Positions 1 through 8,616 of a stretch of DNA of 64,000 nucleotides are shown piece by piece. The translations under genes were made by a program, and so were the position numbers. The stretch is from assembly GCA_000703065.1 (NCBI GenBank), contig JNLK01000001.1, positions 992,001-1,056,000 of the forward strand. Reading direction: 5' to 3'. Position 1 is the stretch's first letter; every line of letters begins with the position of its first letter. A model generated the notes under the pieces. It saw only the letters and a list, made by a program, of their open reading frames with translations, searched no databases and was not told the origin of the DNA. This DNA is from Lachnospiraceae bacterium AC2029. Lineage in GTDB: Bacteria; Bacillota; Clostridia; Lachnospirales; Lachnospiraceae.

Positions 1-3000
1 TCGGTAAGCTGTATGCCGCCGAAGCGAAGCGTTGCCATTTCATAATCTCTCTGATTCACAACTGCTTCCGCCTCGATCAATCTGTCCATGGCGTTTTTGC
101 GTTCTTTGCTGCCGTCTCTTTCGGAAACTTCTTTCTCTTCGCTTCCCGCCTCACCGGCTTCGGCTTCAGACGTCAGATCGATTTCTTCCCCGAAGGAGAT
201 CTCCGAGAATTTCAGCGTTCCCTTCTGTTCCTGAAGTCCGGGATGCTCAGCCTCATACTCGATACGCTCATCGTAGTTTGCATCATGGGAATCACGGCTG
301 TCGGATATGTAATCCTCCCATGCTTCCTCTCCTTCTTCTCCGGAGAAGTAGTAATTCTCATGCTCTCCGTTCTCGAACATGTCAACGAAAAGTTCCGGAA
401 CATCAATATGGAAGGAGGTACGTGAGGAGGGACTCATGATGGCAAATGCCTGTCCGCGCTTCGCATTCAGGATGTCCTCCTGCTCCTGCTCATTGATTCC
501 TCCGGCCTTCTCATACAGACGGCAGAGATCATCCATATCATTCGGTGCAAGACCGAATACAAAGCTGTACTGGCACGCATTGATGATCGCCGTGGATTTC
601 CGCGCGATCTCCTCACTGCCCACGAAGTCCTTGATATTCTGGGTGATAACGATCTGCATACCATTATACTTACGGATACGCTTTGCCAGCTGGAACATGA
701 AGTCCAGTGCAACCGGGAACTTGGTATCGATGAATACATGCGCCTCATCGATAACTACAACAACCTTTCGGTTCAGGTTATATTTCAGGTTATAATCACG
801 GTTCTTGATGATCTCATTATCCACATACTTCAGAACCAGAAGCATCTGCGCATTCGCTATGGTCGAGTTCCGGTTGGCCAGAAGGGACTGGAAATTGAAT
901 ACGGAGAAGTTCTCATCCGTTGTGATGGTGGAAGGGCCGTTCCAGATGTTCGCATTTCGTCCGCCGGTGGAGAACTTGGAAATATAATTCACCAGAGAAC
1001 GGAGCAGCTGACGCAGATAGTCGTTGTTCGTTCTCTCGAACTCTGCCAGGACTACGTCATATAGGTCATCAAAGATCGGATAATCCTCGGCATGCAGTCT
1101 GGAGAGATCTGTCTCAGCCGTGATACCGAAGTTCAGATACACACGTTCTACCAGTGAGTTCAGGTACTCGAGAGCGTCCCTGTCGATATCCGGAAGGATC
1201 TGACGGAAGAACTCCTCCAGGAACTGCAGGTGTGTGGCAAAGCTTCCCGCAGGTCCGCCGGTTTCTCCTGCCTCGTCATCGTCCAGTGCGGTGATGATGT
1301 GGAAGGGATTCAGACGTCCGTAGGTCGCATTTCCTACATTGATGATCTTACCGTGCAGGTTATGTGCCAGCTCCGAATACTCGTTCTCCGGGTCCAGGAT
1401 AAAGATTTTGGAATCCTCGGAAGCCAGATTCAGAAGCAGGGACTTGGTGGTATAGGATTTACCGGAACCGGATTTTCCTACGATAACCATGTTGGAGTTG
1501 ACACGCTCGGAATCTCTGCGGAAGAAATTGATAAATACCGGTACTCCGTCAGAGGAGCCCAGCTTCACGCCGCCTTCATCCGAAACATGCGCAAAGATCC
1601 ACGGGTACATTCCCGCGATCGTATTTGTAGGAATACCTCTGGCTTCCTTCAGCATCGGGTCATACGGAGATACCTGGGATCCGATAAAGCTCTGAATCTG
1701 CAGAAAGTCCATGCCGTTCAGCTTCATGCCCGCCTCGGCCCAGGTGTGGCGGAGCGTCTTCTTCAGGTCCGGCACCATGGGCATCAGAGTCTTGAACCCG
1801 TCATTCAACATCGGATCTTCTTTCGTGGCCATCGCATCATATGCCGTGACGTAGATATTCACGGACATCAGCGCCTCATTTTCCTGCTGCAGCGTAACCA
1901 GAAGGGAAGACAGGGTCTCGATATGCTCCTGCAGCTCCAGTCTTCTGGAGTCCACACCTGTGGCATTATAGCGTGCACGCAGTTCTGCCAGAGAACGATC
2001 AATAGCCCGGATGGACTTGGCGCGATCCATGGGCGTGGTCTTGACTATGACCTTACTTCCCGGGAAGGACATCACACCTGCCAACCAGGCATCTCCGACA
2101 GTAGACGGATAACTGATCACCCGCAGATTATGGGTGATCATTTTATTCACTTCTATCCGGCGGGAGGTGATCCTCAGCATTTCCGGCATTGCCCAGTCAA
2201 CCCAATGCTCCTGTGGGATCTCATCGATCTGTCTCTCGTCGAAATCAAGGGTGTTGGAGTACTTCAGGAAAATGGCGAGCCCCCGGTCATCCAGTCTCCG
2301 TACCTCCAGTTCGCCCTGAGCCAGGGAATTGATTGCCTGGTTCATCATCGAATTCAGCTTTCTTCTGTCCCTGTCGAAAAGGACCAGATAGTAGAAGGAC
2401 TCCACAACCATGTTGTCCGTACAGAGATCATCGATCTCGCTGATCCGGGCAAATTCTATCTCGGTCCTGGCCTTCAGCTCATCCTCCGTGAGAAGTCCGC
2501 TCTCATAGGATTTCTTCAGGCTGTCCAGCTTACCGTACTCCATCTCCAGATACCGGTCATACATGATCGGCCGCTGCAGCTTGACGATATTGGCTCCGTA
2601 CTCACCGCTGAGCGAACGGAGGATTTTCCCCAAACACTGCTCTATGGAATTGTCACGCCGGATCTTGGAGAAGAACCGGAATTCCACGGGATCGATCTCG
2701 ATAACCGCGCCGAAATACTGTCCCGCATATTCGATGAACTTATCCTTGATCCCCGTGAAGGGCATAAGGTTGCTGATATCATCATAGTCCGATGTGTTAT
2801 CCTTATTCTGCGCCTTTTTCTTTTTCTTTTGAGCGGTTCGCTCGGCTCTGGCAAGCCAGACGGCATTCTTTTCCTCTTCGGTAGCCGTCTTGCTCTTCAG
2901 GATCCTCTTCTCTTCCTTCAGGATCTCCTTCAGATTCTTCTCTTCTTCCTGTTTCTGCTCCTCCGATACTTCTTCCTTATCCTCCTCATAGAAGGCATCC

Positions 3001-3278
3001 ACCGCCTCCTGCCGGTCTCCGGACAGTCGGGCCAGCGCCTTGTCATCATAGACGCGGGCGTATTTTCTCGGATATGCCTGATACCGGAGCATATACCAGA
3101 AGAAAATGTAGATCGGATTGTCATTCACCCGCACCAGCGTCATCCCGAAAATGCCAGCCACAACCAGTGCGATGATCCATCGATATGGCAGCGATGATAC
3201 CGCACAGAGTGCAGCGATCCCAAGGCCTACCAGTGAGACGATAACATCTGACAGGGTAACCCCTCGGAACAACTCCAT
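1..3278 (-). CDS. VirB4-type type IV secretion ATPase with PrgI-like N-terminus (3' end cut by window)
   Basis: This is the energising ATPase of a type IV secretion system, acting at the inner face of the membrane. The frame is open for 1092 codons from ATG 3278 and runs off the left edge without a stop. Residues 1-80 contain two predicted membrane segments followed by a YxxYPRKY-like stretch, resembling PrgI-family proteins that are usually a separate gene. A charged coiled-coil linker (about 85-165) follows, then the ATPase. Walker A GKSGSGKS lies at residues 601-608 and Walker B VVVVIDEAH ends in D844-E845. It is the last visible gene of the operon that starts at 11546, 57 bases behind the TrbL-like gene. 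The family assignment is firm; the PrgI assignment rests on topology and motif resemblance. Downstream components such as a cell-wall hydrolase or relaxase could lie outside the window. Confidence 0.88.
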   Translation of the reverse strand, partial: MELFRGVTLSDVIVSLVGLGIAALCAVSSLPYRWIIALVVAGIFGMTLVRVNDNPIYIFFWYMLRYQAYPRKYARVYDDKALARLSGDRQEAVDAFYEEDKEEVSEEQKQEEEKNLKEILKEEKRILKSKTATEEEKNAVWLARAERTAQKKKKKAQNKDNTSDYDDISNLMPFTGIKDKFIEYAGQYFGAVIEIDPVEFRFFSKIRRDNSIEQCLGKILRSLSGEYGANIVKLQRPIMYDRYLEMEYGKLDSLKKSYESGLLTEDELKARTEIEFARISEIDDLCTDNMVVESFYYLVLFDRDRRKLNSMMNQAINSLAQGELEVRRLDDRGLAIFLKYSNTLDFDERQIDEIPQEHWVDWAMPEMLRITSRRIEVNKMITHNLRVISYPSTVGDAWLAGVMSFPGSKVIVKTTPMDRAKSIRAIDRSLAELRARYNATGVDSRRLELQEHIETLSSLLVTLQQENEALMSVNIYVTAYDAMATKEDPMLNDGFKTLMPMVPDLKKTLRHTWAEAGMKLNGMDFLQIQSFIGSQVSPYDPMLKEARGIPTNTIAGMYPWIFAHVSDEGGVKLGSSDGVPVFINFFRRDSERVNSNMVIVGKSGSGKSYTTKSLLLNLASEDSKIFILDPENEYSELAHNLHGKIINVGNATYGRLNPFHIITALDDDEAGETGGPAGSFATHLQFLEEFFRQILPDIDRDALEYLNSLVERVYLNFGITAETDLSRLHAEDYPIFDDLYDVVLAEFERTNNDYLRQLLRSLVNYISKFSTGGRNANIWNGPSTITTDENFSVFNFQSLLANRNSTIANAQMLLVLKYVDNEIIKNRDYNLKYNLNRKVVVVIDEAHVFIDTKFPVALDFMFQLAKRIRKYNGMQIVITQNIKDFVGSEEIARKSTAIINACQYSFVFGLAPNDMDDLCRLYEKAGGINEQEQEDILNAKRGQAFAIMSPSSRTSFHIDVPELFVDMFENGEHENYYFSGEEGEEAWEDYISDSRDSHDANYDERIEYEAEHPGLQEQKGTLKFSEISFGEEIDLTSEAEAGEAGSEEKEVSERDGSKERKNAMDRLIEAEAVVNQRDYEMATLRFGGIQLT

Positions 3279-3335
3279 TTTAACTTTTGTTTTACCGGGT
3301 ATCAGTCGCATGTGTTTCTCTGCCCCTTGTTTTTA

Positions 3336-5483
3336 TTACCTGTTATCACCATCGCCATCTCCGTCGTTGTCAACGTTAAGCTGGGCGCCCCGGCCCTCTC
3401 TGCGCGGAAGGTTCGGATCGGCACCCTGTCCGGCACCCGCTCCGGCTCCCTGTCCGCCCTCGCGCTGTTCAGCCAGACGTCTCCGGAGATTTGTAGGCAG
3501 TTCTCTTGCCTTCTCAGCAGCCTCTCTCTTACGATCCAGATCATCCTGCTTCATGTCAACATCGGCAAGTTTTCTTGCCTTGTTGAGTGACAGACCGTCC
3601 TTCTCCATATGATTGTAGGTCGCCTTCATATGATTCAGCTCGTTCTTCTTCAATGCCGAGCCGTCACGATGTGTATGATTCTTGTCCGCGTAATCGATAT
3701 CCGCCTTGAGGGAGTTCATATCTCTCTGACGGCCGCGCTCTCTTGTATGCTGTACGTGTGCAGGGTCCTTGGACTTGTCGTGCTCCTTAACGATACCGAC
3801 AGCTTCTGCCGCACCACGAATGGCGCGTCCCACCGAAGCAAGGCCGGTGGCTTCCGCAGCCTTTCCTGCCCACTTGCCTGCCATGTTCTTTGCCGCACCG
3901 CCGACAGCACCGGCAACCGCGCCACCCACAGCGCTTCCGCTCACGGAATTCAGTGCACGTCCGACAGCACTGCCCTGAACCTCATTTCTTACATCACCGG
4001 CCAGGATCGCCTGATAGCCCGCCTGATCAGCGAGAATACCGGTAAAGATACTGTTTACCTTATTCACTGCGGTGATTCCGCCATAGGTGATGACAGCCTT
4101 GATGATACACTCCAGGATCTTGCTGGAGGAGATGGACAGGCTCGATCCCCACACGATAGGAAGGAACATAAGGAACAGACGCATGGAAAGCACCATTCCC
4201 ACTACACCCAGCAGCTGAACGATAAAGGCTGTCGTCCACTGCTTGAACTTTCCTCCGTCATCCAGCGGCATGGCGGAAATTACCAGCGGCGATGCGATGT
4301 AAAGCGCCAGCAGGTTGAACAGACGTACGGCACAGGTCACGATAATGACCAGCATTTCCATCAGTATGGCGATGGAGATCACATATACCAGAATATAGTT
4401 CATATATGCGGGACTGGGATTGAATGCCGCCTTCACGTCATCCCACTTATAGATACTCTTCTCTCCGTAATAGAACGGCTGTCTGACACTGTCAAAGAAA
4501 TCCGGTTTGTAATTATATGCGGAGTTTCTTGCCGCAGCCTGATCTCCGACGGTCCCCATGGTACCGATCAGGAAGATGATACGATCCATCGGAACAACCT
4601 CCGTGTCCTTGGTTTCCATATCGACCTTCCGCTCGTATGACTTCAGAACCATCATCGTCGGATTCGCCCGCAGGATGTCCATGGCGTTCAGAAGCGCATT
4701 TGTAAGACCATCGTCATAAGCGTCCAGCATGGCTTCTTCCCTATAGTCATAAGCCGCCGCCAGTTCTTCCATGACGCTTTGCCAGGTAGGTACGACCTCT
4801 TTCTTATCGTTGTATGAGACGTAATGGAAGTTGAAGACTCCCTTCTCCGCCAGGAACTGCAGATCTCCCCGAATGTCATTGTAACAGGCGTTCAGGTTGT
4901 ACCGCGATCGCCAGGACGGATTCAGGGAATAGTTTCCTATGGTATTTATGACTCGCCCCATGGCTGCATACATCTCATCCGTAAAGACGATCTTGTTATC
5001 ATCCGCAACAACGTTGTTATTGGTGATGGCCTCACTGACAGACCTGGTCAGAACGTTCGTCACAGACAGTGCCACGATCATGATCGCATTCATTCCTACG
5101 ATCAGAAGGATACTCTTCAGAAGATTTCCGATGATACCGCCAAGAGTCACTCCCTGCTGCTTGTCCCGAAGATCTCCGATCTTCCGGACGACGGCTATGA
5201 TCGCAAAGGCAAAAGCAAACATGATACCGATTATGGCTATCCCGGTATAGATCCCACGTATCGCACCATGATTAAAGAACACATCGATCAGGGTCGTATC
5301 CTCGGTATTGTAAGTCACAGTCCTTTCGCCGGTGAAGACCATCATGGAATCCTCCACCAGCTTCAGAATTCTGAGAATTACCGTCTCAATGAGGTATAAC
5401 AACCTGTAGACCAGGTTCTCGAGCAGGGATTGAAACCAGTCTTTAATTTTATCGATCGCATCGTTGAAAACGTTGTAGAACAT
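3336..5483 (-). CDS. TrbL/VirB6-like polytopic type IV secretion channel protein
   Basis: Predicted inner-membrane channel component of the secretion system, 715 residues. The N-terminus has an amphipathic start and hydrophobic segments near residues 30, 85-110 and 125-150. A long soluble loop (about 165-365) follows, then a second cluster of four or more membrane segments (about 365-490). After these comes a Gly/Ala-rich stretch and a highly charged cytoplasmic tail that ends in a Gly-Ala repeat and an acidic DGDGDGD run. This layout is typical of TrbL/VirB6 proteins, which are poorly conserved in sequence, so the call rests on topology and on the position between VirD4/VirB4 genes. GAGGATT precedes ATG 5483. 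The tail repeats are probably unstructured. No catalytic motif is visible. Confidence 0.72.
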   Translation of the reverse strand: MFYNVFNDAIDKIKDWFQSLLENLVYRLLYLIETVILRILKLVEDSMMVFTGERTVTYNTEDTTLIDVFFNHGAIRGIYTGIAIIGIMFAFAFAIIAVVRKIGDLRDKQQGVTLGGIIGNLLKSILLIVGMNAIMIVALSVTNVLTRSVSEAITNNNVVADDNKIVFTDEMYAAMGRVINTIGNYSLNPSWRSRYNLNACYNDIRGDLQFLAEKGVFNFHYVSYNDKKEVVPTWQSVMEELAAAYDYREEAMLDAYDDGLTNALLNAMDILRANPTMMVLKSYERKVDMETKDTEVVPMDRIIFLIGTMGTVGDQAAARNSAYNYKPDFFDSVRQPFYYGEKSIYKWDDVKAAFNPSPAYMNYILVYVISIAILMEMLVIIVTCAVRLFNLLALYIASPLVISAMPLDDGGKFKQWTTAFIVQLLGVVGMVLSMRLFLMFLPIVWGSSLSISSSKILECIIKAVITYGGITAVNKVNSIFTGILADQAGYQAILAGDVRNEVQGSAVGRALNSVSGSAVGGAVAGAVGGAAKNMAGKWAGKAAEATGLASVGRAIRGAAEAVGIVKEHDKSKDPAHVQHTRERGRQRDMNSLKADIDYADKNHTHRDGSALKKNELNHMKATYNHMEKDGLSLNKARKLADVDMKQDDLDRKREAAEKARELPTNLRRRLAEQREGGQGAGAGAGQGADPNLPRREGRGAQLNVDNDGDGDGDNR

Positions 5484-5547
5484 TCATCAATCCTCATCAG
5501 ACAGTTGCATGGTTACACGGTTTCCGGATAACTTCCGGAGCCCTCAT

Positions 5548-6531
5548 CTATCGTACGCGAAGTTTCTTTCTTGTAACGATAAGAGCGATCGCAATTCCCT
5601 GGATCAGAAGAATGACCGCAAGGATAAAAAGAACCGCATTGAAATTCAGATACAGCAGGATCCGAAAATCCTTCTCAATGGTATTCCCGGCGATATCGGT
5701 GACCACCACATGATAGTCTCCCGTCTCGGATACCTTATATTCCTCATCCATACCCACGACCTCATCCTCAAAAACGATTGAGATCCGGTCGCCCTCCTTC
5801 ATCCCGGCGATGGTAACCGGGCCGCGGGCTTCATCATTGTCATCCAGCCCGATGAACAGGATGTCCGGCGGAGTATGATCGACCTCCAGCTCCAGCTTAT
5901 ATTCAGCGCCGGTGGCCGCGCATACATAATTGATCACATAGTTGCCTTCCTGCATCATGTCCACGGTTCCGGCGCCATGTGCCACGGGCGTACCGTCAAC
6001 GGTCACACTCTTTACCGTAAATCCTGTAGGAAGCACGTATCGTGTCAGCTTACCGGTTATATCGTTTACGATCCGGAAGGTAAGAAGCTGTGTCTCCGTG
6101 CTGTTCGTCCAGGTCACCACCACATAGGTTCCTTCTTCGGTGATCTCGGACGGTATCTCCTCCATGGGTTCGCCGTCCTTATAAACCGCCAGATTACACT
6201 CTCCGTCCTTCGAAAGGACCACACCTTCGGTTACTACCATTCCGTCTGCAACACTGCAGAGGATCCTGGCCTTCCCGGCCTTATAAATAAATCTGCGGGA
6301 GAAGCTGTTAAATGAAACCCCGTCTCCGATACGGACCTCCTCCGACGAGGACGTCTCGCTCTGTACGGGATCTCCCGTATAAATATCCAGTGGTCCGGTG
6401 TAGTCGATATACTGCAGATCCGAATCTGAAGAAACCTCCTCGGTATCGTCTTCAGGATCAGCGAAGACGGTCATACCGGGAAGCAATGCTCCACACATGA
6501 TAAATATAAATGTGATAACGAGTTTCTTCAT
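5548..6531 (-). CDS. secreted, C-terminally membrane-anchored Ig-like protein of the secretion operon
   Basis: An unrecognised 327-residue surface protein. It has a signal peptide ending near VFADPE, an acidic Ser/Asp/Glu-rich stretch, and beta-rich Ig-like modules, the last with the DxxGNT pattern of bacterial Ig-like domains (about residues 215-295). A final hydrophobic helix is followed by RKKLRVR, so it should be tail-anchored facing the outside. The upstream in-frame TTG at 6537 is less likely than ATG 6531, which has AGGAG at good spacing. A 16-base tandem duplication of the ribosome-binding-site region (6530-6561) overlaps the VirD4 stop codon. Its place between the VirD4 and TrbL-like genes implies an accessory role in the envelope part of the machine; this is inference. 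Confidence 0.7.
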   Translation of the reverse strand: MKKLVITFIFIMCGALLPGMTVFADPEDDTEEVSSDSDLQYIDYTGPLDIYTGDPVQSETSSSEEVRIGDGVSFNSFSRRFIYKAGKARILCSVADGMVVTEGVVLSKDGECNLAVYKDGEPMEEIPSEITEEGTYVVVTWTNSTETQLLTFRIVNDITGKLTRYVLPTGFTVKSVTVDGTPVAHGAGTVDMMQEGNYVINYVCAATGAEYKLELEVDHTPPDILFIGLDDNDEARGPVTIAGMKEGDRISIVFEDEVVGMDEEYKVSETGDYHVVVTDIAGNTIEKDFRILLYLNFNAVLFILAVILLIQGIAIALIVTRKKLRVR

Positions 6532-6559
6532 TCTCAACTCCTGTTATTCTCGACTCCTG

Positions 6560-8578
6560 TTATGCAGATTCGTCCTCGTCCGACTGGAGTTCGCCGAGAA
6601 CGGTCTCGTTCCGGACATCCAGATCATAGAACACCTCATCCGCCTTGAACATATGACTCCTCAGTTCATCCAGATCCATGCGCCCCATCTGATAGTAAGG
6701 GCACTGATAGCTGGGAGTATACTTCGTCCGAAGCGGGAAGTTACCGAAGGTAACGATGATCGCGTTTCCGGTGCTTTCCTTGTTGTTCAGCATCTGCAGC
6801 TCGGACGGATAGATCAGCGGTCTTACCTGGCTCTGGGTGGAGAGGTTCAGATCGCCGGCTCTCGCACCGATCGCAGAGGATGTGGATGTGGTCTGTACCG
6901 TCATATTTCCGCAGAGCTTGGAGAACTCTTCACAGGTTCCGATATCATTGGAACCGATGAACATCTTCATACCGCAGTTGGACTTGACGATGTCCGCAAC
7001 CTTCTCTCCGTATACGTTGTTCAGCTGAGAGTAGGACTGTACCACCATGTTGAACCAGATCTTTCTGGAACGACCTACGGTGATCATCTTGTCGAACTTT
7101 TCGATCCTCGGCATATTACCGAACTCATCGAGAATGAAATATACATTTCTCGGGAGGGATAGATCCTCTCTTGCGGAAGCAACCTTGATCAGCGCCTTGT
7201 ACATACAGAGTACGAATACGGCCGCCAGTCCGTGACGGGTATCCTTCTCGTCCGGAATCTTCATAAACAGCGCCGTAGGCTGATCCGCGAATTTCTCCGC
7301 CTGTACGTCGGTGGCGGAGGTAAGTCCGCAGAGTCCACGGTCGTTGAACATATTCAGTTTGTCAAAGGTAATGGACATGTAGGAGGAAAGCGTGGTGTCC
7401 GCAGCCGACATAACCTGACGTGACAGGGTATAGGCCTGGGACAGCTTGCTGCGTCCGTTGAAGTAGTTCTTCAGAGCTGCAAACTCATCCTCCGAATTGG
7501 TCAGGGCCTTGTTGATATTGAAGAAATTGAACTTCTCCTTCGTCATGCCCAGACGCTCGTCCTCGGAATCCTCCAGCATGGCAAGTGCCGTAGCCATGAT
7601 GATGGAACGTGCGCCCTTCTCCCATACGGGATCCTTATCATTTTCGATGGGACAGATAACGGAGATCAGATCGTTCAGATCTTCATACATCTCGTCATAG
7701 AACTTCTGCCGGGTAACAGCCACATCATCCTTGCAGTGGTCGAGATCGGAATAGGCCTGTCCTCGCCATTCCACCCAGTACTCGCCTTCTTCGGCTTCCC
7801 CGTCCATCCGTTTCAGATCCTTATAATCGCTCATCCGGTCCTTATGGAGCTTGATCTCCTTTCCGGCCTGAACATACTCCTGATACAGATCCCAGATCCC
7901 CTCCAGCGGATTCCACCTGGAAGAGGTGTAGGTGTCACGCAGATCCAGAAGCAGCACCTTGTAGCCCCGGGACTGCAGATACTTAGAGTGCAGGTCGAAA
8001 AGCTCACCCTTCGGGTCCGTCATGATCATGGAACTTCCTGCAGAGGTTGCTGCCAGAAGCTGGATCATGGGGTTGATGAAGGTGGTGGTCTTACCGGAAC
8101 CGGTAGCACCGATGACCAGCGAATGGGCGCCTGCCAGGAAATTCACCTGCAGGTGATTCTTTTTATCCAAAACCGCACGTACCGGAATCCCGTCCTGCTT
8201 TACATTTGCCAGATCCTCATAGACGTGCTCCGGGAAATACTTATCTCTTTCCTTCTCCGTCAGGAACCGGCTGTTCTCAAGAGAGCCCTTGACCACATCG
8301 ACCTTACCCTTCCGTCCCAGGAGCTTTCCCGCCTTCTCGAAGATATAAAAGTCCAGATTGTTTCCGGTCAGGATCCAGATGATCATCATCACCAAAGACC
8401 CAAGGAGTCCGAACAGCCATGTCTTCAGTTCAAAAACGATTCCGAAACTGATCTCCCATTCCTGATCATTCAGTGTGGCAGGAAGCATGATCGCGATCAC
8501 ACGGATCACAACTCCTGAGATCAGGGTGACCAGAACGAAGAGTGCGATATGTAAGATAAGTTTCTTTTTTTTATCCAT
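6560..8578 (-). CDS. VirD4/TraG-type coupling ATPase of the type IV secretion system
   Basis: Coupling protein that selects substrates and feeds them to the secretion channel, 672 residues. Two N-terminal membrane segments (about 8-33 and 52-71) are followed by the motor domain, with Walker A GATGSGKT at 157-164 and Walker B FILDEFGN near 480-486. The TraG/VirD4 motif around GRSRKIWFNMVVQS follows. The C-terminus is acidic. ATG 8578 has GGAGGAGG upstream. The gene ends within the ribosome-binding-site duplication of the next gene, so the two are probably translationally coupled. In conjugation this protein receives a relaxase, but no relaxase gene is present here. That leaves the large proteins at 14672-23276 as candidate substrates (inference). 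Confidence 0.92.
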   Translation of the reverse strand: MDKKKKLILHIALFVLVTLISGVVIRVIAIMLPATLNDQEWEISFGIVFELKTWLFGLLGSLVMMIIWILTGNNLDFYIFEKAGKLLGRKGKVDVVKGSLENSRFLTEKERDKYFPEHVYEDLANVKQDGIPVRAVLDKKNHLQVNFLAGAHSLVIGATGSGKTTTFINPMIQLLAATSAGSSMIMTDPKGELFDLHSKYLQSRGYKVLLLDLRDTYTSSRWNPLEGIWDLYQEYVQAGKEIKLHKDRMSDYKDLKRMDGEAEEGEYWVEWRGQAYSDLDHCKDDVAVTRQKFYDEMYEDLNDLISVICPIENDKDPVWEKGARSIIMATALAMLEDSEDERLGMTKEKFNFFNINKALTNSEDEFAALKNYFNGRSKLSQAYTLSRQVMSAADTTLSSYMSITFDKLNMFNDRGLCGLTSATDVQAEKFADQPTALFMKIPDEKDTRHGLAAVFVLCMYKALIKVASAREDLSLPRNVYFILDEFGNMPRIEKFDKMITVGRSRKIWFNMVVQSYSQLNNVYGEKVADIVKSNCGMKMFIGSNDIGTCEEFSKLCGNMTVQTTSTSSAIGARAGDLNLSTQSQVRPLIYPSELQMLNNKESTGNAIIVTFGNFPLRTKYTPSYQCPYYQMGRMDLDELRSHMFKADEVFYDLDVRNETVLGELQSDEDESA

Positions 8579-8616
8579 CCGGTATCTCCTCCTCCGTCAC
8601 GGGAGTCCGTTCCCGC

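Noticed and set aside
1230-3197. Long plus-strand open frame opposite the VirB4 gene
   Set aside because: It mirrors the conserved ATPase frame, has no ribosome binding site and shows no protein-like domain.
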